Source: Thamnaconus septentrionalis
Taxonomy: Eukaryota > Chordata > Actinopteri > Tetraodontiformes > Monacanthidae
Length of the DNA: 64,000 bases
Reading direction: 5' to 3'
Assembly (NCBI GenBank): GCA_009823395.1
Contig: CM020512.1
Span: forward strand, 13,454,405-13,518,404
The notes below the pieces were generated by a model, which saw only the letters and a program-made list of their open reading frames with translations, did no database searches and was not told the origin of the DNA. The translations under genes were made by a program, and so were the position numbers. This document shows positions 1 to 64,000 of this stretch, piece after piece (position 1 is the first letter of the stretch; the number at the start of each line of letters is the position of its first letter).

Positions 1-381
1 GGTCTTCACCTATAGCAAGTAAGCCAGATAAGGGTTTGCCCCCTTTTTGCCATTGCTTGTGTTTCCATCAACCCCTAGAATTGCACAAAACCTAAATATT
101 GCAATAAAAAACTGGTAATGGAAACACCTAAACTTGGCTTAAAGGTCAGCGGACGAGGTCACGTGACCAGTTCACTTAAGTGAAAATGACGCGTTATGTT
201 TGGACGGAGGAGGAGACAGAATATTTTTTACAACTAATTAATTACGGTTTATGCTCTTCACACCATGCAGTGGAAACACCTGCAAATCACAATGGCACGT
301 TTGTAGAATTTTAAGAAATATCGCTTTTATTTTGCGAAAAACCGCTGCTGCTGTTCCCCTTCCTTGACCCGGACCCGCCAG
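1..381. other. ift122 intron, left edge
   Basis: No coding exon is visible. The motif tggaaacacct appears twice (about 118 and 270) and a related tgtttccatcaac near 58, which suggests remnants of an interspersed DNA element, but I cannot define its ends. Confidence 0.5.
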
Positions 382-547
382 CAACACCCTGTACGCGCTC
401 GCCAAGCAGAGCCGCAAGCTGGGCGCGTACAAGCTGGCCAGGTATTCCTACGAGAAGCTGCAGGAGCTGCACGTCCCCTCGCGCTTCCAGGAGTCGGTGG
501 AGCTGGGCGGCCTCACCATTCGCTCCAAACCCTTCCACGACAGCGAG
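382..547 (+). CDS. ift122: ift122 exon (first in window)
   Basis: The acceptor cag ends at 381 and the donor gt starts at 548. The exon begins with the last base of a split codon, then reads [20 protein letters not shown] and ends on SKPFHDSE in phase 0. This is the helical repeat region just before the first CxxC pair of IFT122. Confidence 0.93.
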
Positions 548-2508
548 GTACAGTGGGGGGCCGGGTCCACTGGTGGGCCGAACCCGACCGCCACCCCGGT
601 CCACCTCACAGTGTCCCATCTCTGCCCCGCCAGGACCTGATCGAGGGCATGATGTGCTACCGCTGCTCCACCAACAACCCCCTGCTGAGCAACCAGGGCA
701 GCGTGTGCACCAACTGCCGGCAGCCGTTCATCTACTCGGCCTCGTCGTACGGTCAGCGGCACGCAGGCGGTGTTTTTGTGCGTTTGTTTGTTTGTTTGTT
801 TGTTTGTTTTTAATAAATGTAGCCCCCCCATCCCCCTCTGCCAACAGAGGTGCTGCCTCTGGTGCAGTTCTACCTGGAGGAGGGCGTCGGTGACGAGGAG
901 GCCGTGTCCCTGATCGATCTGGAGGTCCCTCAGACGGAGCAGCGGGAGGCGAGCTGGAGCGACGGGGACAACGCTCGTATCCTTTTGGCTGCTTTTTAAG
1001 TTTAGTCTTGGAAAATTACTTGAACTTATCAAAAAGTGCACGAACTAACTTAAACTGTAATAGAATCGAGGCATAATTAGGAATTACCCCCCCCCCACCC
1101 AACACACAAAACAACATCAGCAAAAAAGAACAAAAAACACATACAAACAAATCATAATATAAAAAACAATACTTTTGCCTGAATTCGCTTTATAATTAAA
1201 CATCCTGTTCATCAGGGATATGAAGTACAAGACCGCACCAACCGAGACAAAGACATCAAGACTAGAGAGTACCGAGCTCAAGACCAGACCAAGACTTTAT
1301 ATATCAAGGAAAAATAACTGAAAAAAAATGGCCAGCACCCTTTTTTAAATTCAAGGTTGCTTCTAAATCCAACAGCAACATCTCTTTTCAGCAAGGTGTC
1401 TTAATCATTTTCTTTACCAACTATTTCGAACCATTTTCAAAAACACAACTTTGCCTCATAAAATAAAAAAAAAAAACCGAACTAGGAACAAGGGGCTGTG
1501 TCACTCTGGGTGTCACAAACACAGCGTAAAACGGCAGCGGCTGGACTATTTTCCGTTATTATCGTGTCATTGCAGTGTTGGCTGAGTCTCGACCGGTCTT
1601 GATCAAAATCCCCAAGACAAGACTGAGTAAAAATGCCACAGAGACCGAGACCCTTAAAAAGTGGTCTGGAGACCAAGACCACTCTCGAGCGCCGCAACAC
1701 TACGGTAACTCCCGCTAACGCGCATCTCCTGGAGAGAGCGCCCACCCGCCCCGCGACGCCTCGAAGAAGCTGTTTAGTCGGCGTTGGCCTGGATTCCTCG
1801 CCGGCGGGGTAAGCTGTCTGCGCTAAGTCATCTTAGCTCTCCGGCTAATAGGGTTAGCCAGGCTCTCCTGTCTCATCTTAATGACACTAACCCTCCGAGA
1901 GCCGCAGCCGCCACCCTGGCCGGGGCGATTAACCTGCATTAGGCAGCAGACACTCAAGGGCACCGAGGTCCTGCGGCCCCGCGGCGCGACCGACGCCTCG
2001 GGAAAAAAACACGCAACGCGAATTTAGCTTCTCGAACGCACTTGTTGTTGAGTTATGGGCCCCTGAGTGACCTCGAGCAGAGCTGCAGGCTTTGAGGATC
2101 GAAGACGAGCTGGATGATAAAGGGGACGACCCGTTCACGGCCAAAATGAGCTTCGAGGTAAGAGGGAGGCGGGTTCACATTCCACCAGCTGGCCGGAGCA
2201 GCTGGGCCGGAGAGCGAAAGGGCGGAAAAAAACCTCCCCCCCAAAGTCCTGTGAATAATTTTCTGGACGTGTTTTTTTTTTTTTCTCTCCGCCCCAAACA
2301 AACAAACAAACCAACAACCAACCAACGGCACAAACACACAGCAGGGGGGATCCAAGTTCGTCCCCGTCAAAGTCAGCCGCTCAGTGCTGCGCTCCATGAG
2401 CAGGAGGGACGTGCTCATCAAGCGCTGGCCGCGGCCGCTCAAGTGGGAATACTTCCGCTCGCTGCTGCCCGACGTGAGCATCACCATGTGCCCCACCTGC
2501 TTCAAGGT

Positions 2509-2545
<37 letters not shown>

Positions 2546-2711
2546 CATTATGAAAAGTTCACCAGTTCAACCACCCACCAGACACACTTGTTCAATGACC
2601 GGTGTTGTTTTTCTCTCCCTGCAGATGTTCCACAGTGAGGATTACGAACTCCTGGTGCTGCAACACAACTGCTGCCCCTACTGTCGAAGGCCCATCGACG
2701 AACAAAACTGA
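382..2711 (+). CDS. ift122: Intraflagellar transport protein 122, C-terminal part (six exons)
   Basis: IFT122 is a core subunit of the IFT-A complex, which drives retrograde transport in cilia and import of ciliary membrane receptors. Six exons are read at 382-547, 634-751, 848-976, 2081-2157, 2345-2506 and 2625-2711. All have AG/GT borders and phases that join without frameshift into 245 codons plus a stop. The product carries family hallmarks: an alpha-helical stretch ([20 protein letters not shown]), a first zinc-type pair CYRC...CTNC, the block [10 protein letters not shown], the block [18 protein letters not shown], and a final pair CPTC...CCPYC that ends 9 residues before the stop. The human protein has the same block order. 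The WD40 half is left of the window. Identification rests on remembered family sequence, not on a search. Confidence 0.96.
634..751 (+). CDS. ift122: ift122 exon with first zinc-type cysteine pairs
   Basis: Reads [18 protein letters not shown] then [15 protein letters not shown], with a CxxC...CxxC arrangement typical of a small zinc-binding fold. It ends with one base of a codon completed in the next exon. The preceding intron is only 86 bp. Confidence 0.93.
848..976 (+). CDS. ift122: ift122 exon
   Basis: Reads [20 protein letters not shown] then [10 protein letters not shown] and a polar stretch ending in SDGDNA. It corresponds to the conserved FYLEEG..DEEA.SLIDLEV block of IFT122. The donor gtatcc at 977 leaves one base that joins the next exon. 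Confidence 0.9.
977..2080. other. ift122 intron with gagaccgagacc-type repeat
   Basis: No exon is seen. About 1213-1705 repeats short purine-rich units of the type gaccgagaccaagacc on both strands (for example 1225-1305 and 1590-1690), which looks like a degenerate interspersed repeat. Poly-C and poly-A runs occur near 1086 and 1467. Confidence 0.5.
2081..2157 (+). CDS. ift122: ift122 exon
   Basis: After completing a Gln codon, it reads [20 protein letters not shown] then KMSFE and ends in phase 0 before gtaaga. DPFTAK.SFE is a conserved IFT122 block. The intron before it is the longest in this gene segment (1104 bp). Confidence 0.9.
2345..2506 (+). CDS. ift122: ift122 exon with conserved [12 protein letters not shown] block
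   Basis: Reads from [10 protein letters not shown] through [18 protein letters not shown] and [19 protein letters not shown]. The donor gtgcac runs straight into a CA microsatellite (2510-2543). Confidence 0.95.
2510..2543. repeat. (CA)n microsatellite at ift122 donor
   Basis: Uninterrupted CA repeat that starts within the donor site of the exon ending at 2506. Confidence 0.95.
2625..2711 (+). CDS. ift122: ift122 last coding exon
   Basis: Reads [20 protein letters not shown] then RRPIDEQN and the stop TGA at 2709-2711. It supplies the second half of the terminal zinc-type cysteine set begun by CPTC in the previous exon. Confidence 0.95.
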   Translation: MFHSEDYELLVLQHNCCPYCRRPIDEQN

Positions 2712-3263
2712 CCCGCTAAAAAAAACAAAAAAATGAGAGCAGCTATTTTTTTTAATCATGTCATTTTTTTTTCTGGGACTTTTTTCTTTTTTTCTTTTTC
2801 ATTGTATCACAGCTCTTGATTTGTCGCCCGCTGGTACGCCGGCTTTGTTGTTTTTGTTTTTTTTTTGTAATGTAAATTGCGCGAGACGCGGCTCCTCCAG
2901 CTTCGCTCTCTGGGGCCGTGATGCAGCCAGTGTTTGCGCGCCGCTCATTATAGAATGTGAGAAAAGTGCACCATCAGCCCATCAACCCAGCGGGATTACG
3001 AGGATCAGATTACTTTGGAGCTGTCACTTAGTTACATCATCACTTTTTAAAGGGACCAAGAGTGAATGTAGAGTGGGGGGTGCGGGGGATATATATATTT
3101 ATTTATCTTTAAAAGGACTCATCATCAAGTTCAAACACCAAACCTGAATCCCACAGCTGGACTAACAAAAATATATAAAGCAGTTTATATAGAATCATGA
3201 AAATGTGTGTGTGTTTTTATATATATATGTATGTATATATATATACATATGTTATTACATGTG

Positions 3264-3269
3264 AATAAA
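3264..3269 (+). promoter_or_regulatory. ift122: Candidate ift122 poly(A) signal
   Basis: AATAAA lies 553 bp after the stop, in an AT-rich stretch and followed by T-rich sequence. It is the first clear hexamer after the stop, so the 3' UTR is inferred as about 2712-3285. Confidence 0.5.
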
Positions 3270-3654
3270 AACTTTTCATTAAAGTTATTCTGGTATTTTT
3301 GAGTGAGGGGATTTTTTTTTTTTTTTTCTCTCCACTGCTCAGAATCAGCTCCAGTGATATTAAGTCTCTCCTGCGGGGCATCGAGCAGCAGGCTTCGCGC
3401 GTGCGACGCAGCCAGGGAGCGAGCAGCGAGCGCTCCGCCTCGCCGGCTCTGATTGCGCTCGAGGCTCCGTGTGAAAAGCTAGCGGTGTGCAGCGGCTGGG
3501 GGATTAAGACGGGCGTGGATGCAATTAAACCCAAATTGTTGAGCAAGTTGGATTTGTAAACCCCCCCCACCCCATTCTGAAACACTTTCAAAATCCCCAA
3601 ACTGAGTTTGGTTCTCTCGTTGGTTCTGTGGTGGGTGACGCACATGACGGTAAT

Positions 3655-4450
3655 GACGGTGGCAAAAGTACTCACATTCTGTACTTGAGTAAAAGTATGG
3701 ATATTTTGTGTTGAAAAATACTCAGGCAATAGTAAAAGTACTGATTCAACTTTTACTCAAATAAAACTAAGAACTTGAAAGTTAAAATTCTGTATTTCTG
3801 GCATTAATGAAACAACACATACACTACCGGTCAAAAGTTTGGACACACCTTATGAATTGAATGTCATTTCTGTCATTCTCATGACTATTGCAGTTTCTCA
3901 CTGAAGGCATCAAAACTATGTTTGAACACACATGGAATAACAATAAAAGTGTCAAATAACTCATAAACACGTTTTATATTTAAATTCTTCAAAATAGCCA
4001 CCTTTCATAAAAAAAGCATATTTGCTGCATAATGACATTTATCTTGTGTCTCATATATTTGATGTCTTCAGTGTTTATCTACAGTGTAGAAAGTTGTAAA
4101 GATAAAAAAAAAATGCATGAGAAATCATATCCAAACTTTTGACTGGTAGTGTAAATAAATACATGTTGATAATTAGCGAAAATGAAAAAGCTGAGACAGA
4201 ATTAATCTGGACTGAACTGATGGACCAAAGCTGAGGTTGAAATATGATCCACTTCTATCTTGAACTACACAAGGGCGTAGTTCAAATAGCTCCACTTTGA
4301 GAAACAACAAACGACTTTTAACAGAATTTCTATCTTTTAAACACAAAATTAACCGCCATGTTTTTCCAATGCAAGAAGTAGAAAGTACACATATTTGTGT
4401 ACAAATGTAGGAAGTAAAAAGTTGTCAGAATAAGAAGTAGGTGAGGTATC
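3655..4450. mobile_element. Short hAT-like non-autonomous element, interrupted
   Basis: The left end reads ggtggcaaaagtactcac and the interior repeats acttgagtaaaagta, matching the end and body of the better preserved copy at 31079-31625. It has no ORF. The insertion at 3820-4153 splits it into two parts. The right end near 4445-4468 is eroded, so that boundary is approximate. Assignment to the hAT group is inferred from the terminal CAGAGGTGG-type sequence of the other copies. Confidence 0.6.
3820..4153. mobile_element. Tc1/mariner-like miniature element, nested
   Basis: A 334 bp non-coding element with terminal inverted repeats of about 24 bp: tacactaccggtcaaaagtt at the left and the complement of tacactaccagtcaaaagtt at the right, one mismatch. 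It is flanked by TA on both sides, as expected for a Tc1/mariner target. It sits inside the hAT-like repeat at 3655-4450, so it is the younger insertion. Confidence 0.8.
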
Positions 4451-4632
4451 CCCCAGCTACCTCCTATCAAAGACACCTTGCATAATGCCTAATGAATGCG
4501 CAGGCCGTAACGCTCCCGTGCACGTGTGTGCGTGTGTGCGTGCGTGCGCTGGTCTGATTTTGAAGAGCGAGGCAGGCCGAGATTGAATGTCTTAATTCCA
4601 TCCCTGCTAACACTTTGCTCCGTGCGCGCCCT

Positions 4633-4660
4633 TAATCCGCCAGACCTGTTAAAAGGGGAC
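4633..4660 (+). promoter_or_regulatory. exorh: Candidate exorh proximal promoter
   Basis: TAATCC, the core bound by Otx/Crx homeodomain factors of photoreceptors and pineal cells, is at 4633-4638. A related taattcc lies near 4592. A TATA-like ttaaaagggg follows at about 4649, 150 bp before the ATG. This is motif evidence only. Confidence 0.35.
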
Positions 4661-4801
4661 GCCCTCCTCCAGGGGTCCGCAGGAGAAGCTCCGACTGTCC
4701 ACACCACCCGTGCCTGCGGAACAACCCTGCGTGCTGACGCTGCCTCCACGAGCAGTCTTCAATCTAAATCTTCCTCTCGCAAAGTCCCAAGTCCCACCAC
4801 C

Positions 4802-9506
<4,705 letters not shown>

Positions 9507-10303
9507 CCTGCTCTACCTCCGCCCCCCACTCCGCCCCCCCTGCCTGACGCCCCATCTGTCCCCGCGCACCTAGAGGCCCCACCGGCGCTGCCACGCGGCA
9601 TCACGCTCCTCCGGCCAACCCTCTGGACTCACCCTTCTTCCATGTGTCTCCAACGCTGTAGTGGCACAGTTGCACCTTTGGCAGGCCTCGAGAGCTGGCG
9701 CGCACGCGTGTGTCTGTCCTTTGTTGTTGTTGTTTTGTTTTTTTAAATCCATTTAATCTCGGAAAGTGTTCAGCTGGCCTCGCAGAGTTAGCCGGCGTGG
9801 TGGGGGTTGGCGTCAGGGTGACGGGTCCAGCTGAACGCCGTCCAAGTTACCCAGCACCCAAAACGCTCTGCAGGTGAAAAAGAATCCAAGTCGACAAACC
9901 AACACCGGCGTGATGGTGTCCACGTCTGCTAGCCGCGGCGCTACTGTTGCAGCACCGCTTGCTTCTCAAATGTGCATAAGAAGTTATTTTATAGGTACTT
10001 ATGGTTAGTATTAATGATTAGTTGTCTTAGATTTTAAGTGTACAAAGCATCAGAGTTCTGACTCTGTAAAATAAAAAAGGATGACTTTGTGTTGGGTGTC
10101 CATGGAGATTTATGTGGAAACAGATGGGCCAAAGAAGAGCCTGTGCAGGGAGAGGAAACCTCGTCTGACAAAGCCAATGTGTGCAGGCGTGCTTGTCTTT
10201 TTTTTCTAATGGATATTTAAATGTCAGCACGTGTGTGTAAGGAACCATTCCTTTGCCCACTGCGTAAACATTATGATCTTATGGAAGTTGTCCCGTGTCT
10301 CGC

Positions 10304-10321
10304 AATAAAAAAGAAAATAAA
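10304..10321 (+). promoter_or_regulatory. exorh: Candidate exorh poly(A) signals
   Basis: Two AATAAA hexamers at 10304-10309 and 10316-10321, about 800 bp after the stop, with T-rich sequence following. An earlier AATAAA is at 10070-10075. Confidence 0.5.
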
Positions 10322-10741
10322 TTGAGCCGTAACTTGCTTGTTCTTTTATGTGAATCTTAACGAGACGTCGTGAGGACTTCTAGATAGATTCCTACATAGG
10401 AAGAAAATCTTGGGTAAACTTTTGTTGCCTCAAGCAGGAAATGAACTCATGTCTCCTGCGCCACAAGTCTGCAGTCAAACCCAATGGGCTATCCTGTTTG
10501 CTTCAACGTAGGGGGTTTAGAAGTTTACCGTAACATCTGAAAGAGAACACATAGCAGAAAAACCTTTAGAAGGTCGCTGATGTCTGGAACAGGAATCAAA
10601 CCCGGAAAATCTCAACATGTCCAAAAATTGGGAAAAAAGTCATAGACTGTCAATTTGTATTTTTTCTTTTTTAAACAATTTGAAGACTCAAGATGATCCT
10701 GAAAGTCATAGTAATGACTGTTCTATTATGGTATAGCACAA

Positions 10742-10975
10742 TTAGGGTTAGGGTTGTGTTGGGGTTAGGGTTATGACCCCTTAAGCCCAGCCCTAACCCT
10801 AAAACAACACCAACCATAACCCTAATCCCAACTCTAATCAAATCCCATCTCTAACCCCAACCTAAAGACAACCCAACCCTAACCCAACCACAGCCTTAAC
10901 CCCAACCCTAACCCCGACCTTAACCCCATCCCTAACCTCAACCCCAACCCTAAATCTAACCCCAATCCTAAACCA
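10742..10975. repeat. Degenerate interstitial telomere-like repeat
   Basis: The left 35 bp has ttagggttaggg units, followed after ttatgacccct by about 180 bp of ccctaaccctaa-type units on the opposite strand with many variants (accccaaccct, cttaacccc). The orientation changes from TTAGGG to CCCTAA left to right. Confidence 0.85.
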
Positions 10976-11031
10976 GGAACGAGACTTGACACAATACGCA
11001 CGGAACACGTTTAAAATCCTAAATAGCATAT

Positions 11032-11037
11032 TTTATT
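11032..11037 (-). promoter_or_regulatory. plxnd1: Candidate plxnd1 poly(A) signal
   Basis: TTTATT on the plus strand reads AATAAA on the minus strand, 964 bp after the plxnd1 stop. The 3' UTR is inferred as about 11015-12000. Confidence 0.45.
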
Positions 11038-12000
11038 TCACAAACTCTGACAAGGTCATTTGGCATCACAAGTACAGTCTCTCCTTGGATTATACTGAGC
11101 TCTTTTTTCTCTCATAAATGTTAAATTTTCCCTCTTTTTTAATAGTTTTTAGGATCCAACATGAAACTCATCCGTTTACACGCACACCGACCGACACTTC
11201 TAGACTAATGCAGCCCTTCCCAGTGAACTACATCATATATGATTTTTATAGAATTTCAGTCATCAACACTCTTCTCTAGGCCCCTCCTCCTGCTGCTGCT
11301 CCACCCAACAGCCTAAGAAGTGTTGGGGGCGGTGGGGGGGGGGCTAAATTCTCAAAGCACCACTGTGCAAGAAGTCGCTCGTCCTCACCTGCCACACCTG
11401 CCAGCGCTACAGGCTTTAAGGCGGGACGGCGGGAAGAGTTCAACAAGGGTCCTTCCAACTCACCAGGGGGACGAACAGGCCACTTTGAAAGCATTAGAAC
11501 ACATCTATAAATATTGCTATGGACATTATAATACAGTACAGTGCATCATTGGCTCGTTCCCTTCGACACAAGGGCTCAGTGCGTTAAGGTTGCCACCAGG
11601 GCTTAACTGTAGGTCCCAGTAACTGTAAAGACATCCAGAAAAAAAAAGGAAGAAAACAAAGTAAAGCCTCATCTTTTAGCTTCCACACGTTTCCCTCTAC
11701 AGCGTCGCGCTGAGCCAGACTTGCATTTCCGTCCGTGCCTTTGGGAAAGAATCGGGGGGGGGGGAGAAACATTTTCCCCCCGAAGCAGCGACAAACGCGC
11801 GACGCGGGAGAGACCGGTTTAAAGTCTTTTGCTCCGCCGCTTTTTCACGCCTCTTACAGTCTTTGGGAGACAATAATGACACTTAGGAAGGCTTACGCCT
11901 CGGCTGGGCGTCGTTCCCCCCCCAAGAGAGCCACGGACGGATGCGTGAGAAGGCAGCTGTCAGCAGGAAAAGAAAGGGGCGGCGGCAGCGGCTGGTGCGC

Positions 12001-63341
<51,341 letters not shown>

Positions 63342-64000
63342 CTGCAACAGATGGACACGCATCCTCGCGTTAAAACTGCGAGTAACGAGGATCACATTGG
63401 GTTTCAATCAGGCCTGCCGCTCTCTTTGTTCCCATTTAGTCAATAGGCATTCTTTTCAAAAGTATGTGACCCACTGATTCTTTTCTCTCTCTTTTTTTTT
63501 TTTTATTGTTACATCAAAGTCGGCGGCCAAAAGTGATTACACACACACATCAAAGTTTTCCTATAATGACGGGAAGTGGAGATTACACGCAGGCCCATTG
63601 GTTCCAGGGTCGGAAGGCACGGTTAAGGAGGTTACACTGGGACAAATCAGCTGAGAGGGAAACAAAGCACGTCTCTATGGACGCGACTGGCGAATGACGA
63701 CGTACACAAGCGCGGCCGGCTTCCTTCTCGTCGGGGACAGACGCGCTCTTTTAGGCGGCCACGCCGCACGCGATCAGATAAAAAGCAGCGCGTCGTGAAA
63801 GGGAGCGGCGTGACGGACAAGCGTGGCCAGCCTGCGAATTGAGCGAGGACGAGGGTCTTCAGCCTTTCACCGCGGCCGTTTGAAATCTGACGCCCGCTCA
63901 TGAAGTCTGGGCGGGCGGGGGGGGGGGGTGGGTTTCCTGCGGCGCGAGCGCGTGTTTTCCTGCGGCGTCTTGCCGCCTCTGAGTCACGGAGCTCTGCGCT
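63342..64000 (-). other. plxnd1: plxnd1 intron, right edge
   Basis: Sequence upstream of the PSI exon. No further exon with plexin similarity is visible; the Sema-domain exons lie beyond the window. Confidence 0.7.

Larger units (their letters stand above)
9507..12000. other. 3' UTRs of the convergent pair exorh / plxnd1 and spacer
   Basis: Contains the inferred exorh 3' UTR to about 10330, a spacer with the telomere-like repeat at 10742-10975, and the inferred plxnd1 3' UTR from about 11015. No H1-type histone ORF, which lies here in mammals, is visible. Confidence 0.7.

Noticed and set aside
4526..4801. N-terminal extension of the exorh frame upstream of the ATG
   Set aside because: The upstream codons are open by chance in GC-rich 5' UTR; all rhodopsins start at MNGTEG.
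11507..11560. Possible microRNA hairpin near aatacagtacagtgc
   Set aside because: It only loosely resembles a known miRNA seed and I could not form a convincing hairpin with the flanks.

Overview
The window is genomic DNA from a ray-finned fish, most likely a percomorph teleost. Genes are split into many short GC-rich exons with GT-AG introns, the introns are full of dinucleotide and tetranucleotide microsatellites and small non-autonomous DNA transposons, and there are no bacterial-type operons. The species cannot be named from the sequence alone. I read three protein-coding genes, in the order ift122 (+), exo-rhodopsin exorh (+), plxnd1 (-). RHO lies between IFT122 and PLXND1 in other vertebrates as well, so the block is conserved synteny.

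Positions 382-2711 hold the last six coding exons of ift122, the intraflagellar transport complex A subunit; its 5' part lies left of the window. Positions 4802-9506 hold a complete five-exon rhodopsin of 353 residues. In teleosts the retinal rod opsin is an intronless retrocopy, so a rhodopsin with the four ancestral introns in this synteny is best read as exorh, the pineal opsin. Introns 1 and 2 each carry a short element with terminal inverted repeats, and a long CT tract forms the pyrimidine tract of exon 5.

From 12001 to the right edge, on the minus strand, lie 29 exons of plxnd1 (Plexin-D1, the semaphorin 3E receptor of endothelial and neural guidance). Every exon phase matches across every junction, giving 1232 C-terminal residues: PSI repeats, IPT repeats, one transmembrane helix, the split GAP domain with its Rho-binding insert, and a C-terminal -SEA motif. 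The Sema domain, first PSI and promoter are beyond 64000. exorh and plxnd1 converge, and a degenerate telomere-like repeat lies between their 3' ends.

The three genes do not form a pathway; ciliary IFT122 and a ciliary photoreceptor opsin are neighbours by ancient synteny. The strongest items for follow-up are a possible alternative terminal exon of plxnd1 (about 14017-14130), very long CT or GT repeats sitting directly on splice sites, a poly-glutamate insertion in the Plexin-D1 ectodomain, and nested or intronic miniature transposons. I found no undescribed multi-gene system.
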